Source: Flavobacterium sp. (GTDB taxonomy: Bacteria > Bacteroidota > Bacteroidia > Flavobacteriales > Flavobacteriaceae). Taken from it: a stretch of DNA of 64,000 bases. The stretch is taken from positions 1,181,033-1,245,032 of the forward strand of contig NZ_JAGIAV010000004.1 of NCBI RefSeq assembly GCF_017744675.1, read 5' to 3'. Below are positions 1 through 6,591 of the stretch, in pieces. The translations under genes and the position numbers were made by a program. The notes below the pieces were generated by a model that saw only the letters and a list, made by a program, of their open reading frames with translations, was not told where the DNA came from and searched no databases. Within the stretch, counting starts at the first letter, position 1; each line of letters begins with the position of its first letter.

Positions 1-339
1 CAACAGCAATTAACGGGAAGTCTTGGAGAGAAATTCGGATTGAGCAGTGCAGATTCAAGCGGAGTTGCTTCCAACTTGATTCCTCAGATTTTAGGTTCTT
101 TAGTGAATAAAGCAAAAGATCCAAACGACAGCAGTTTTCAAATCTCAGACATTATAAATTCAATCTCAGGAAACAGCGGACAAGCTTCTGGAATAATGGA
201 TACCATTTCTAAATACGGAATGCAATTTGGCCTAGACCAAAACAACGACGGAAAAGTTGACGTTGCAGACGTACTAGTAGTTACAAAAAGCAAAGGAGGA
301 ATCGCAGGATTCATCGGGAAGTTGTTTGGGAGCAAATAA
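1..339 (+). CDS. DUF937-like protein, 5' end outside the window
   Basis: The reading frame is open from base 1 to the TAA at 337-339, so this is the C-terminal part of a longer gene. The visible protein starts QQQLTGSLGEKFGL and contains the hydrophobic stretch SNLIPQILGSLVNKAKDP, which resembles bacterial DUF937 proteins of unknown function. Near the end DQNNDGKVDVADV matches the calcium-loop pattern DxNxDGxxDxxD of EF-hand or dockerin loops. It ends in a Gly/Phe-rich tail (GGIAGFIGKLFGSK). The family assignment rests on general resemblance; the calcium loop is seen directly, but binding is inference. A repeat-flanked terminator follows immediately. Confidence 0.6.
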   Translation, partial: QQQLTGSLGEKFGLSSADSSGVASNLIPQILGSLVNKAKDPNDSSFQISDIINSISGNSGQASGIMDTISKYGMQFGLDQNNDGKVDVADVLVVTKSKGGIAGFIGKLFGSK

Positions 340-341
340 AG

Positions 342-373
342 ATACTAAGATACTAAGCTTCTGAGATGCTAAG
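342..373. repeat. 8-bp phased array nnnCTAAG x4 (left arm)
   Basis: Four units end in CTAAG, CTAAG, CTGAG, CTAAG at exactly 8-bp spacing (cores start at 345, 353, 361, 369). The preceding position in phase (337) reads TAAAG and contains the stop codon of the upstream gene. The last 16 bases are the exact inverse complement of bases in the array at 444-480. Confidence 0.85.
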
Positions 374-393
374 TTTTTTTATACACATATTCT

Positions 394-428
394 AAAGTGG
401 TTTGCTATGCAAACCACTTTTTTTTATA
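394..428 (+). terminator. Rho-independent terminator between the repeat arms
   Basis: A 12-bp perfect stem (AAAGTGGTTTGC at 394-405, GCAAACCACTTT at 409-420) with a 3-nt loop is followed by a T run. It ends transcription of the DUF937 gene and sits between the two inverted octamer arrays. Confidence 0.85.
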
Positions 429-443
429 CAAGAAATTCAAAAC

Positions 444-480
444 CTTAGAAACTTAGCATCTCAGAAGCTTAGAATCTTAG
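444..480. repeat. 8-bp phased array CTTAGnnn x5 (right arm)
   Basis: Cores CTTAG, CTTAG, CTCAG, CTTAG, CTTAG start at 444, 452, 460, 468 and 476, all 8 bp apart. The array is inverted relative to the one at 342-373, so the two arms can pair around the terminator hairpin. Confidence 0.85.
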
Positions 481-531
481 AAGGATGTTAAACCCCATCC
501 TCTTTTCATCAAATATTCGTAAATTTAAGAC

Positions 532-966
532 ATGAAAAAAGGCATTTCCATATTAATTGTTTTATTTACCATTATTGCGTGTTCTACAGCTTCTAAGAAT
601 ATTGCGAGCACTGATGTTGCTACAAACAAAAAAGGAAGTGATACTGTCAGAATTGCAAATGATTCTTTAGAATACGAAGTCATTATTATCGATAACGGAT
701 TTTCAAACTGGCTTGCCTCTCGCGCCTATCCGCGAAACTATCACTCTTTGCAATATCTTGAAAACAAAAACAATCTGTATGTAACCGAATGGAATAATCG
801 TGTCTTACAGCCGCAACGCTACAATCCGAATTTGTACGAAATGTCTATTGACTACCGCCCAGATATTCATTACGGCTACGAAGTAAATTACTTAATTTAC
901 AATTACATGATTTATTTTCAAAATACTTACAAACAAAAGCTTTGGGGTTATGTTCCGTCAAGATAA
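532..966 (+). CDS. DUF6146-like small lipoprotein
   Basis: A 144-residue protein. An N-terminal signal (MKKGISILIVLFTIIACST) has a lipobox with Cys at about residue 17, so it is predicted to be an exported lipoprotein. The mature part is rich in aromatic residues (SRAYPRNYHSLQYLE, YMIYFQNTYKQKLWGYVPSR). From memory it matches a flavobacterial family of unknown function labelled DUF6146; I cannot verify the number here. It lies just upstream of another small membrane protein on the same strand (30-bp gap), possibly co-transcribed, although a -7-like TATATTTG lies in the gap. Confidence 0.65.
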   Translation: MKKGISILIVLFTIIACSTASKNIASTDVATNKKGSDTVRIANDSLEYEVIIIDNGFSNWLASRAYPRNYHSLQYLENKNNLYVTEWNNRVLQPQRYNPNLYEMSIDYRPDIHYGYEVNYLIYNYMIYFQNTYKQKLWGYVPSR

Positions 967-996
967 TATGCTATATTTGTAATCATTACAAATAGC

Positions 997-1299
997 ATGG
1001 ACAGATTAAAAAAACGTTGGGGAATCAACTCCAATTTACAAGCCATAATTATCATTATCGTTTTTGCCATTACTGGATCGGCATCTGCGTGGCTGTCTAA
1101 ACCTTTTTGCGTTTGGCTAGGAATTACAAAAGAAGATTTTGGAGGCTGGTTTACGCTCATACGCCTTATCATTATCTTCCCTATCTATCAAGTATTATTG
1201 GTTGCTATCGGAACTGTTTTTGGACAGTTTAAATTCTTTTGGAACTTCGAAAAGAAAATGCTTAAAAATATGGGACTTGGTTTTTTATTTAAGAACTAA
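997..1299 (+). CDS. Small membrane protein (DUF6787-like)
   Basis: A 100-residue protein with two hydrophobic segments: about 15-37 (LQAIIIIIVFAITGSASAWL) and about 52-77 (TLIRLIIIFPIYQVLLVAIG). The C-terminal tail is basic and aromatic (FFWNFEKKMLKNMG), placing it in the inner membrane. It resembles a conserved Bacteroidota family (DUF6787, from memory) of unknown function. A TATATTTG -7 element at 972-979, 18 bp before the ATG, suggests its own promoter. It converges on the membrane-protein gene at 1326-1610. Confidence 0.65.
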   Translation: MDRLKKRWGINSNLQAIIIIIVFAITGSASAWLSKPFCVWLGITKEDFGGWFTLIRLIIIFPIYQVLLVAIGTVFGQFKFFWNFEKKMLKNMGLGFLFKN

Positions 1300-1325
1300 T
1301 TTGCTTCTATATTTTACAGCTCTTT

Positions 1326-1610
1326 TTACTTTTTCTGAAAAAAATAAGTATAAATCCAAGTCAAAGTAAAAGACGGAATCACATCTGTAAAAGGCAATAT
1401 TTCTTCTAGAAAAGTTAAAACACCTGCAACCTTCCCTACTCTTCCCTTATACATTCTGGCCATAATTATAGCAGCAATAGGTGCCCAAACTACATCTGAA
1501 AACTCACCTAAAAACGGAATCGAAAACGAAATCATACCAATTCCGTCCAAAACCAACCCAATAAGCAGTTTTGACATTCTATTATCTTCTACAATTTCTA
1601 AATCTTGCAT
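1326..1610 (-). CDS. Conserved small membrane protein, function unknown
   Basis: A 94-residue protein with hydrophobic stretches at about 14-32 (LLIGLVLDGIGMISFSIPF) and 40-50, and an amphipathic C-terminus (FTLTWIYTYFFQKK). I recognise the type as a conserved flavobacterial hypothetical but assign no function. Met1 gives a short acidic lead (MQDLEIVEDNR); Met12 is an alternative start. It is convergent with the gene ending at 1299, only 26 bp away. Confidence 0.55.
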   Translation of the reverse strand: MQDLEIVEDNRMSKLLIGLVLDGIGMISFSIPFLGEFSDVVWAPIAAIIMARMYKGRVGKVAGVLTFLEEILPFTDVIPSFTLTWIYTYFFQKK

Positions 1611-1714
1611 AACACATTCATTTTTAAGTTAATCGAAATTAAAAATTATTCCTGAAACTCCATTATTTCTTTTCTAAATTTAATTTCCATGATTCCCATA
1701 TCAATTTACGTACC

Positions 1715-1811
1715 GATTTTAGATTTTAGATTTTAAAAATCGCTCCACTTTTTTTGGAATTTGGAATTTCTATTTTGGAATTTCACAATTGACTTTTGAT
1801 ATTGATATTGA
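1715..1811. repeat. 7-bp phased repeat tract (GATTTTA, GGAATTT)
   Basis: GATTTTA occurs three times in tandem at 1715-1735. GGAATTT then occurs at 1756, 1763 and 1777 with a degenerate unit between, and degenerate heptamers continue to about 1811. All visible units share a 7-bp step. The tract fills most of the gap before the ABC ATPase gene. Confidence 0.7.
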
Positions 1812-1869
1812 GTTTTGTAATTTGATATTGATTATAATCTTCGTTTCTTTGTAAAAACAGTTTCATTAC

Positions 1870-2757
1870 ATGATACACGCAAAAAACATACATAAATTCT
1901 ACGACAAACTTGAAGTTTTAAAGGGAGTCGATTTACATATTAAAAAAGGAGAAATTGTTTCTATCGTTGGCGCTTCGGGCGCTGGAAAAACAACTTTACT
2001 TCAAATTTTAGGAACTTTAGACAAACCCGATCACAATCCAGATTCGTCTTTAACTATTAATGGAAAGAACGTTTTGGAGTTGCAAAACATCAAAAACGAC
2101 AACTCCAACCAAGAAAAAGCATTCAAAATCATTACTTGGCTAGGAGCGCTTTATTTCGTTTTATTGGCTGTTTTTGTGTTATTTTTTAGAAGTAAAATAG
2201 AAAACGATATTTTTGGTTATGGCACTTGGGCAGTAATACTTACACCTACTATTCTATTACTTTTTTACTACAACCGCTATTTCAAAAGGAAAAGCAAACA
2301 AGACAAAGTTTTATCCGATTTTAGGAATTTAAACTTAGGATTCATTTTTCAGTTTCATCAGCTTTTGCCTGAGTTTACAGCGCTAGAAAACGTTTGTATC
2401 CCAGCCCATATCGCAGGTAAAAAAACAGCTGAAACCGAAGAAGAAGCCAAAAAACTTTTAAGTTATCTCGGCCTTTCGCACAGAATTAATCATAAACCAA
2501 GCGAACTTTCGGGCGGAGAACAGCAGCGTGTGGCAGTTGCGAGAGCTTTAATCAATAAACCAGATGTCATTTTTGCCGACGAACCTTCTGGAAACTTAGA
2601 CACACATTCTGCCGAAAACCTGCATCAATTATTTTTCCAGCTTCGAGACGAGTTCGGACAAACTTTTGTCATTGTAACACACAACGAAGAATTGGCCAAC
2701 ATGGCCGATAGAAAATTAGTGATGGTCGACGGACAGATTAGTAATTCGGATTATTAG
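1870..2757 (+). CDS. LolD-like ABC transporter ATPase with internal transmembrane hairpin
   Basis: A 295-residue ABC nucleotide-binding protein, longer than the usual ~230. All catalytic motifs are present: Walker A GASGAGKT (34-41), Q-loop FIFQFHQLLPEF (158-169), signature LSGGEQQR (213-220), Walker B VIFADE (233-238) and switch His271. The Q-loop region and FTALENV are typical of LolD/MacB-class ATPases that drive lipoprotein or peptide export. Between strand LTINGKNVLELQ and the FRNLNLGF segment, where LolD has only a few residues, about 70 residues are inserted (about 74-146) with two hydrophobic helices (about 86-106 and 118-134) and a basic exit (YFKRKSKQDK). Reading frame and base composition are continuous, so a sequencing artefact is unlikely. 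No permease gene is adjacent. Confidence 0.9.
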   Translation: MIHAKNIHKFYDKLEVLKGVDLHIKKGEIVSIVGASGAGKTTLLQILGTLDKPDHNPDSSLTINGKNVLELQNIKNDNSNQEKAFKIITWLGALYFVLLAVFVLFFRSKIENDIFGYGTWAVILTPTILLLFYYNRYFKRKSKQDKVLSDFRNLNLGFIFQFHQLLPEFTALENVCIPAHIAGKKTAETEEEAKKLLSYLGLSHRINHKPSELSGGEQQRVAVARALINKPDVIFADEPSGNLDTHSAENLHQLFFQLRDEFGQTFVIVTHNEELANMADRKLVMVDGQISNSDY

Positions 2758-2842
2758 GAGCTATTTCCTGCTGTCCTTCCAATCTTTTATGCCGAACCCC
2801 GGCATAAAAGGATTTTCCCTCCCATCAGGGCTAGGGCACTCC
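2757..2842. repeat. Palindromic intergenic element, copy 1
   Basis: The element runs from GGAGCTATTTCCTGCTGTCC to CAGGGCTAGGGCACTCC. Its core is a strong hairpin: AATCTTTTATGCCG (2781-2794) pairs with CGGCATAAAAGGATT (2800-2814) with one bulge. Outer GGAG/CTCC and CCTG/CAGG can also pair. It begins directly at the stop codon of the ABC ATPase gene. Its flanks resemble those of the element at about 15883-16023 in inverse orientation, while the inner hairpin is unrelated in sequence. From memory, elements with such flanks are common in flavobacterial genomes. Confidence 0.7.
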
Positions 2843-2867
2843 AATACATAAGAAGATTTCATTTCAA

Positions 2868-3632
2868 ATGAACCAAAAAGAACTCAAAGAATTTCTAGAC
2901 GAAAAAGTCATTCAATATAACAACCAGGATTTTATAGAAAGTGACCCTGTGCAGATTCCGCATCTCTTTACCCAAAAAGAAGATATCGAAATCGCAGGTT
3001 TCTTAAGCGCATCTATTGCTTGGGGAAACCGTAAAATGATTATCAAAAATTCGCATAAAATGATGGAATTAATGGGCAACACGCCTTACGATTTCGTGAT
3101 GTCACATTCAGATGAAGATTTGGCAAGACTGGAAACTTTTGTGCACAGAACTTTCAACGGACATGATTTTGCTGGTTTCATAAAAGGCTTGAATAACATT
3201 TATAAAAACCACAACGGACTGGAAGCTGTTTTTGCTAAAAATCAAGAAAAAGACAGTTTACAAAAAAGCATTAGCGAATTCAAAAAGATATTCTTTGAAA
3301 CAGATCATTTAGCGAGAACACAGAAACATATTTCAGATCCGTTAAACAATTCCGCAGCAAAAAGAATCAACATGTACCTACGTTGGATGGTGCGCGAAGA
3401 TGCAAAAGGAGTAGATTTAGGAATCTGGAAAAGCATTTCTCCTTCTGTTTTATCTTGTCCGCTAGACGTTCATTCTGGAAATGTAGCGCGCAAACTCGGA
3501 ATTCTTTCGCGAAAGCAAAATGATGCCAAAGCTTTACTGGAATTAGACACCAAATTAAGAAAAATGGATGCTCAAGATCCTGTAAAATATGATTTTGCTT
3601 TGTTCGGATTGGGTGTTTTTGAAGGGTTTTAA
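2868..3632 (+). CDS. DUF2400 / TIGR02757 family protein
   Basis: A 254-residue cytosolic protein that I recognise as the Bacteroidota TIGR02757 (DUF2400) family, whose biochemical role is not established. Typical segments are EIAGFLSASIAWGNRKMI (about 41-58), KRINMYLRWMVR and LDVHSGNVARKLG near the C-terminus. Length matches the family. The gene follows the palindromic element at 2757-2842 and is probably transcribed separately from the ABC ATPase. The helicase downstream has its own promoter. Confidence 0.85.
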   Translation: MNQKELKEFLDEKVIQYNNQDFIESDPVQIPHLFTQKEDIEIAGFLSASIAWGNRKMIIKNSHKMMELMGNTPYDFVMSHSDEDLARLETFVHRTFNGHDFAGFIKGLNNIYKNHNGLEAVFAKNQEKDSLQKSISEFKKIFFETDHLARTQKHISDPLNNSAAKRINMYLRWMVREDAKGVDLGIWKSISPSVLSCPLDVHSGNVARKLGILSRKQNDAKALLELDTKLRKMDAQDPVKYDFALFGLGVFEGF

Positions 3633-3683
3633 TATTGAAAATTAAATAGTTAGATTAATAAATTATCAGATGATTTTAAGAAT

Positions 3684-3717
3684 TTGATAAACAAACCATG
3701 AATTTAACGTACATTTG
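3684..3717 (+). promoter_or_regulatory. Flavobacterial promoter of the RNA helicase
   Basis: A TTG at 3684-3686 (-33 type) is followed after 23 bp by TACATTTG at 3710-3717, matching the Bacteroidota consensus TTTG-n(17-23)-TAnnTTTG. The start codon lies 17 bp downstream, at 3735. Confidence 0.7.
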
Positions 3718-3734
3718 CACAAAATTTAAAGCAA

Positions 3735-5081
3735 ATGAGCACTTTCGAAAAATTTAATCTTCCAAAATCATTACAAAAAGCAGTTGACGAATTAGGATTT
3801 GTTACGCCTACTCCTATTCAAGAAAAATCTTTTTCTGTAATCATGTCTGGACGTGATATGATGGGAATTGCACAAACCGGAACCGGTAAAACATTTGCTT
3901 ACTTACTGCCTCTTTTAAAGCTTTATAAATTTACTCATACCAATACGCCAAAAATTGTAATCCTGGTTCCAACTCGTGAATTAGTGGTTCAGGTTGTGGA
4001 AGAAGTAGAAAAGCTGACGAAATATATGTCGGTTAAAACGCTTGGGATTTACGGAGGTGTAAACATCAATACTCAAAAGAAAGCCGTTTACGAAGGTGTC
4101 GACATTTTAGTTGGAACTCCAGGTCGTACAATGGATTTAGCGCTTGATGCAGTTGTTCGTTTTGACGAAACTCAAAAACTAGTAATCGACGAGTTTGACG
4201 AAATGCTGAATTTAGGTTTCAGACCGCAGCTGACTTCTCTTTTTGCCATGATGAAAACCAAACGTCAAAACATTTTGTTCTCTGCAACGATGACAGATGA
4301 AGTTGACGATTTATTAAATGATTATTTCGATTTTCCAGAAGAAATTACATTAGCTCCATCAGGAACTCCATTAGAAAAAATTACACAGCTTACTTATAAC
4401 GTTCCGAATTTTAATACCAAGGTAAACCTTTTAAAGCATTTACTCGAAAACGACGAAACCATGAGTCGTATTTTGGTTTTCGTAAACAACAAAAAGATTT
4501 CAGATATGCTTTTCAATCGCATCGATGAGCTTTTTGATGGACAATTTGGTGTAATTCACTCGAACAAATCTCAGAATTACCGTTTGAGTACAATGGCTGA
4601 ATTCCAAGAAGGAAATCTTCGCGGTTTAATCACAACCGACGTTATGGCGAGAGGTTTGGATATTTCGAATATTACTCATGTAATCAACTTCGAACTTCCA
4701 GAAGAACCAGAATTGTACATGCACAGAATTGGTCGTACTGGTCGTGCCGATGCAACAGGAACCGCAATTAGTTTTGTGACTCCAAGAGAAGAAGAATTCA
4801 AAATTGCAACCGAACTTTTAATGGACCAAGAGCTTGAAATTGCTGATTTCCCTGAAGAAGTTGAAATCTCTGAAAAGCTAATCGAAGCTGAAAAAGACAA
4901 GTTGCCAAGAAAGTTTTTACTGAAAAAACCAAAACTAGAAGGTGATGGCGCTTTTCACGAAAAATCAAAAAAGAACCAAAAAGTCAATCTTGGTGGCCCA
5001 TCAAAAACAAAAAAGAAAACTCATGGTTCTGTCAACAGAAATATGTTGAAGACGAGAAATGAGAAGAAGAAGAAAAAATAA
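3735..5081 (+). CDS. DEAD-box ATP-dependent RNA helicase with DEFD motif II
   Basis: A 448-residue helicase acting on structured RNA (ribosome assembly or mRNA decay roles in the family). Motifs in order: Q-motif region TPTPIQEKS (about 24-32), motif I AQTGTGKT (46-53), motif Ia PTRELV, TPGR (128-131), motif II DEFD (152-155) instead of DEAD, motif III SAT (183-185), motif V TTDVMARGLD and motif VI HRIGRTGRA. The C-terminus is a lysine-rich tail ending in KKKKK, probably an RNA-binding extension. The DEFD substitution keeps both acidic residues, so ATPase activity is likely retained. It has its own promoter at 3684-3717 and is convergent with the lactonase. Confidence 0.93.
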   Translation: MSTFEKFNLPKSLQKAVDELGFVTPTPIQEKSFSVIMSGRDMMGIAQTGTGKTFAYLLPLLKLYKFTHTNTPKIVILVPTRELVVQVVEEVEKLTKYMSVKTLGIYGGVNINTQKKAVYEGVDILVGTPGRTMDLALDAVVRFDETQKLVIDEFDEMLNLGFRPQLTSLFAMMKTKRQNILFSATMTDEVDDLLNDYFDFPEEITLAPSGTPLEKITQLTYNVPNFNTKVNLLKHLLENDETMSRILVFVNNKKISDMLFNRIDELFDGQFGVIHSNKSQNYRLSTMAEFQEGNLRGLITTDVMARGLDISNITHVINFELPEEPELYMHRIGRTGRADATGTAISFVTPREEEFKIATELLMDQELEIADFPEEVEISEKLIEAEKDKLPRKFLLKKPKLEGDGAFHEKSKKNQKVNLGGPSKTKKKTHGSVNRNMLKTRNEKKKKK

Positions 5082-5096
5082 CTATTTTGTAAGTCA

Positions 5097-5190
5097 CAAA
5101 GGTTCAAAGCGACAAAGTGACAAAGTATAAAAAAGGCTCAAAGCACAGTTCTAAACTGTCACTTTGAGCCTTTGTCACTTTGTTACTTTG
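5097..5190. repeat. Inverted 8-bp arrays nnnCAAAG / CTTTGnnn around a hairpin
   Basis: The left arm has CAAAG cores at 5097, 5105, 5113 and 5121; the right arm has CTTTG cores at 5162, 5170, 5178 and 5186, all in exact 8-bp phase. Between them GGCTCAAAG and CACAGTT pair with AACTGT and CTTTGAGCC, giving a hairpin centred near 5152. The whole space between the two convergent genes can fold as one stem and probably acts as a bidirectional terminator. Confidence 0.85.
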
Positions 5191-5203
5191 TATCTCTAAA
5201 AAA

Positions 5204-6316
5204 TTAAATTTTCGTAAAAACCAACCCCACTGGCGAACACAACTGTATTCTTCTTCCTGTATCTGTTAATTTTCCTGTTGCGGTATCTCTTTTAAAAATA
5301 ACTATATCGTTAGTATATTGATGGCCTACTAAAACGTAGTTTCCTGTTGGGTCAATAGCAAAATCTCTTGGGCCTTTTCCTAATGTGCTTTGCTGTTCCA
5401 CTAGTTCCAAAGCTCCGGTTTTAAGGATTTTATATACTGAAATGGCATTGGCATCTACACGATCGGTAAGGTATAAAAAGTTTCCGTCAGGCGAAAGTTT
5501 GATTGCTGCTGCTCCTGTTCCTCCTTTGAAATCTTTCGCAAGAATACTTGTTTCTGCTACTACTTTTAAACTTCCTGTTTTATCCCAGCTCAAAGTCGTT
5601 AAAGTTCCGTCTAATTCTTGCACCAAATACACAAATTTTCCGTCTTTGCTAAAAGTTAAATGTCTTGGTCCGCTTCCTGGTTTTACATCAACACTTCCTT
5701 TTAAAGTCAGAATTTCATTTTTAGATGTTGGATTGTATTTATAAATAAACACTTTATCTAAACCTAAATCATTCGAAAGCACAAACTTTTTATCTGGAGA
5801 AAAAACAACCATATGCACATGCGCTTTTTCCTGACGCGCCGCATTTGGCCCTTTCCCTTCGTGTTGAATCAACTGTTGCACTTCTGTAATACTTCCATCA
5901 GGATTTTTCTTAAAAACCGCGATGCTTCCACCAGAATAATTGGCTGCAATTACATTTTTGTCATCATTGATTAAATGGCACGGATCTGCTCCTAAAGCAT
6001 CATTTTTATTCAAAAGATTGATTTTTCCCGATTGTGAATCGTATGAAAAAGAACTTACAGTACTTTGTGTTCCGTTTTCGTTTACCGCATAAATAAACTT
6101 ATTATCTGCAGAAACAGATAGGTAACTTGGACTTACAATACTCTCAGAAGAATTCTTTAGTTTATAATCGCCTGTAGAAGCATCAAATTCATACACATAA
6201 ATACCATTGCTTTGGCAAGTATTGGTGTAAGTTCCAACTAATAAATTGAATTTATTCTGTGCTTTTACAGCTGTTACCGATAAAGCTGAAAACAAGACTA
6301 GATATATTTTCCTCAT
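5204..6316 (-). CDS. Exported lactonase-family beta-propeller protein
   Basis: A 370-residue protein of the 6-phosphogluconolactonase-like (YbhE) seven-bladed propeller family. I start it at 6316 because MRKIYLVLFSALSVTAVKAQ is a clean signal peptide, whereas the longer frame from 6349 adds eleven residues without sense. Blade signatures include LLVGTYT at the mature N-terminus, HLINDDKNVIAANYSGGS, HVHMVVFSPDKKFV, GSGPRHLTFSKDGKFVY, KLSPDGNFLYLTDR and GPRDFAIDPTGNYVLVGHQ. Cytosolic family members hydrolyse 6-phosphogluconolactone; the signal peptide here implies a periplasmic sugar-lactone or similar substrate, which is inference. No sugar-utilisation genes are adjacent. Confidence 0.85.
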   Translation of the reverse strand: MRKIYLVLFSALSVTAVKAQNKFNLLVGTYTNTCQSNGIYVYEFDASTGDYKLKNSSESIVSPSYLSVSADNKFIYAVNENGTQSTVSSFSYDSQSGKINLLNKNDALGADPCHLINDDKNVIAANYSGGSIAVFKKNPDGSITEVQQLIQHEGKGPNAARQEKAHVHMVVFSPDKKFVLSNDLGLDKVFIYKYNPTSKNEILTLKGSVDVKPGSGPRHLTFSKDGKFVYLVQELDGTLTTLSWDKTGSLKVVAETSILAKDFKGGTGAAAIKLSPDGNFLYLTDRVDANAISVYKILKTGALELVEQQSTLGKGPRDFAIDPTGNYVLVGHQYTNDIVIFKRDTATGKLTDTGRRIQLCSPVGLVFTKI

Positions 6317-6422
6317 AATTTGTTTTTTAGAATTAGCTAAAATAAGCAATATATTAATTTGTAACAGTCGCTTTGTTACAAGAAATTACAAAAGTTACAT
6401 TCTTTTTCACCATTTAAGTTTC

Positions 6423-6495
6423 AAACTCCAAATCTAAAATTCCAAATTCCAAAATTCTCACTTTCGACTTTCGACTTTTGACTTTTGACTTTCCA
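6423..6495. repeat. 7-bp phased arrays (AAATTCC and CTTTyGA)
   Basis: Units AAACTCC, AAATCTA, AAATTCC, AAATTCC occupy 6423-6450 in strict 7-bp steps. After a short break, CTTTCGA, CTTTCGA, CTTTTGA, CTTTTGA, CTTTCCA occupy 6461-6495, also in exact 7-bp steps. The tract lies between the divergent lactonase and BatA-like genes. Confidence 0.8.
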
Positions 6496-6591
6496 TAAAA
6501 TGAACTTATATGGTTTAATATATTTTTAATTCGTATTTTTGACCTGCATCTTCGCGAAAAACAAAACGTAGTGAAGTAAATCGAAGCCAGA

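Noticed and set aside
444..480. CRISPR array
   Set aside because: Units are only 8 bp with 3-bp variable parts, without 25-40-bp repeats and spacers, and there are no cas genes in the window.
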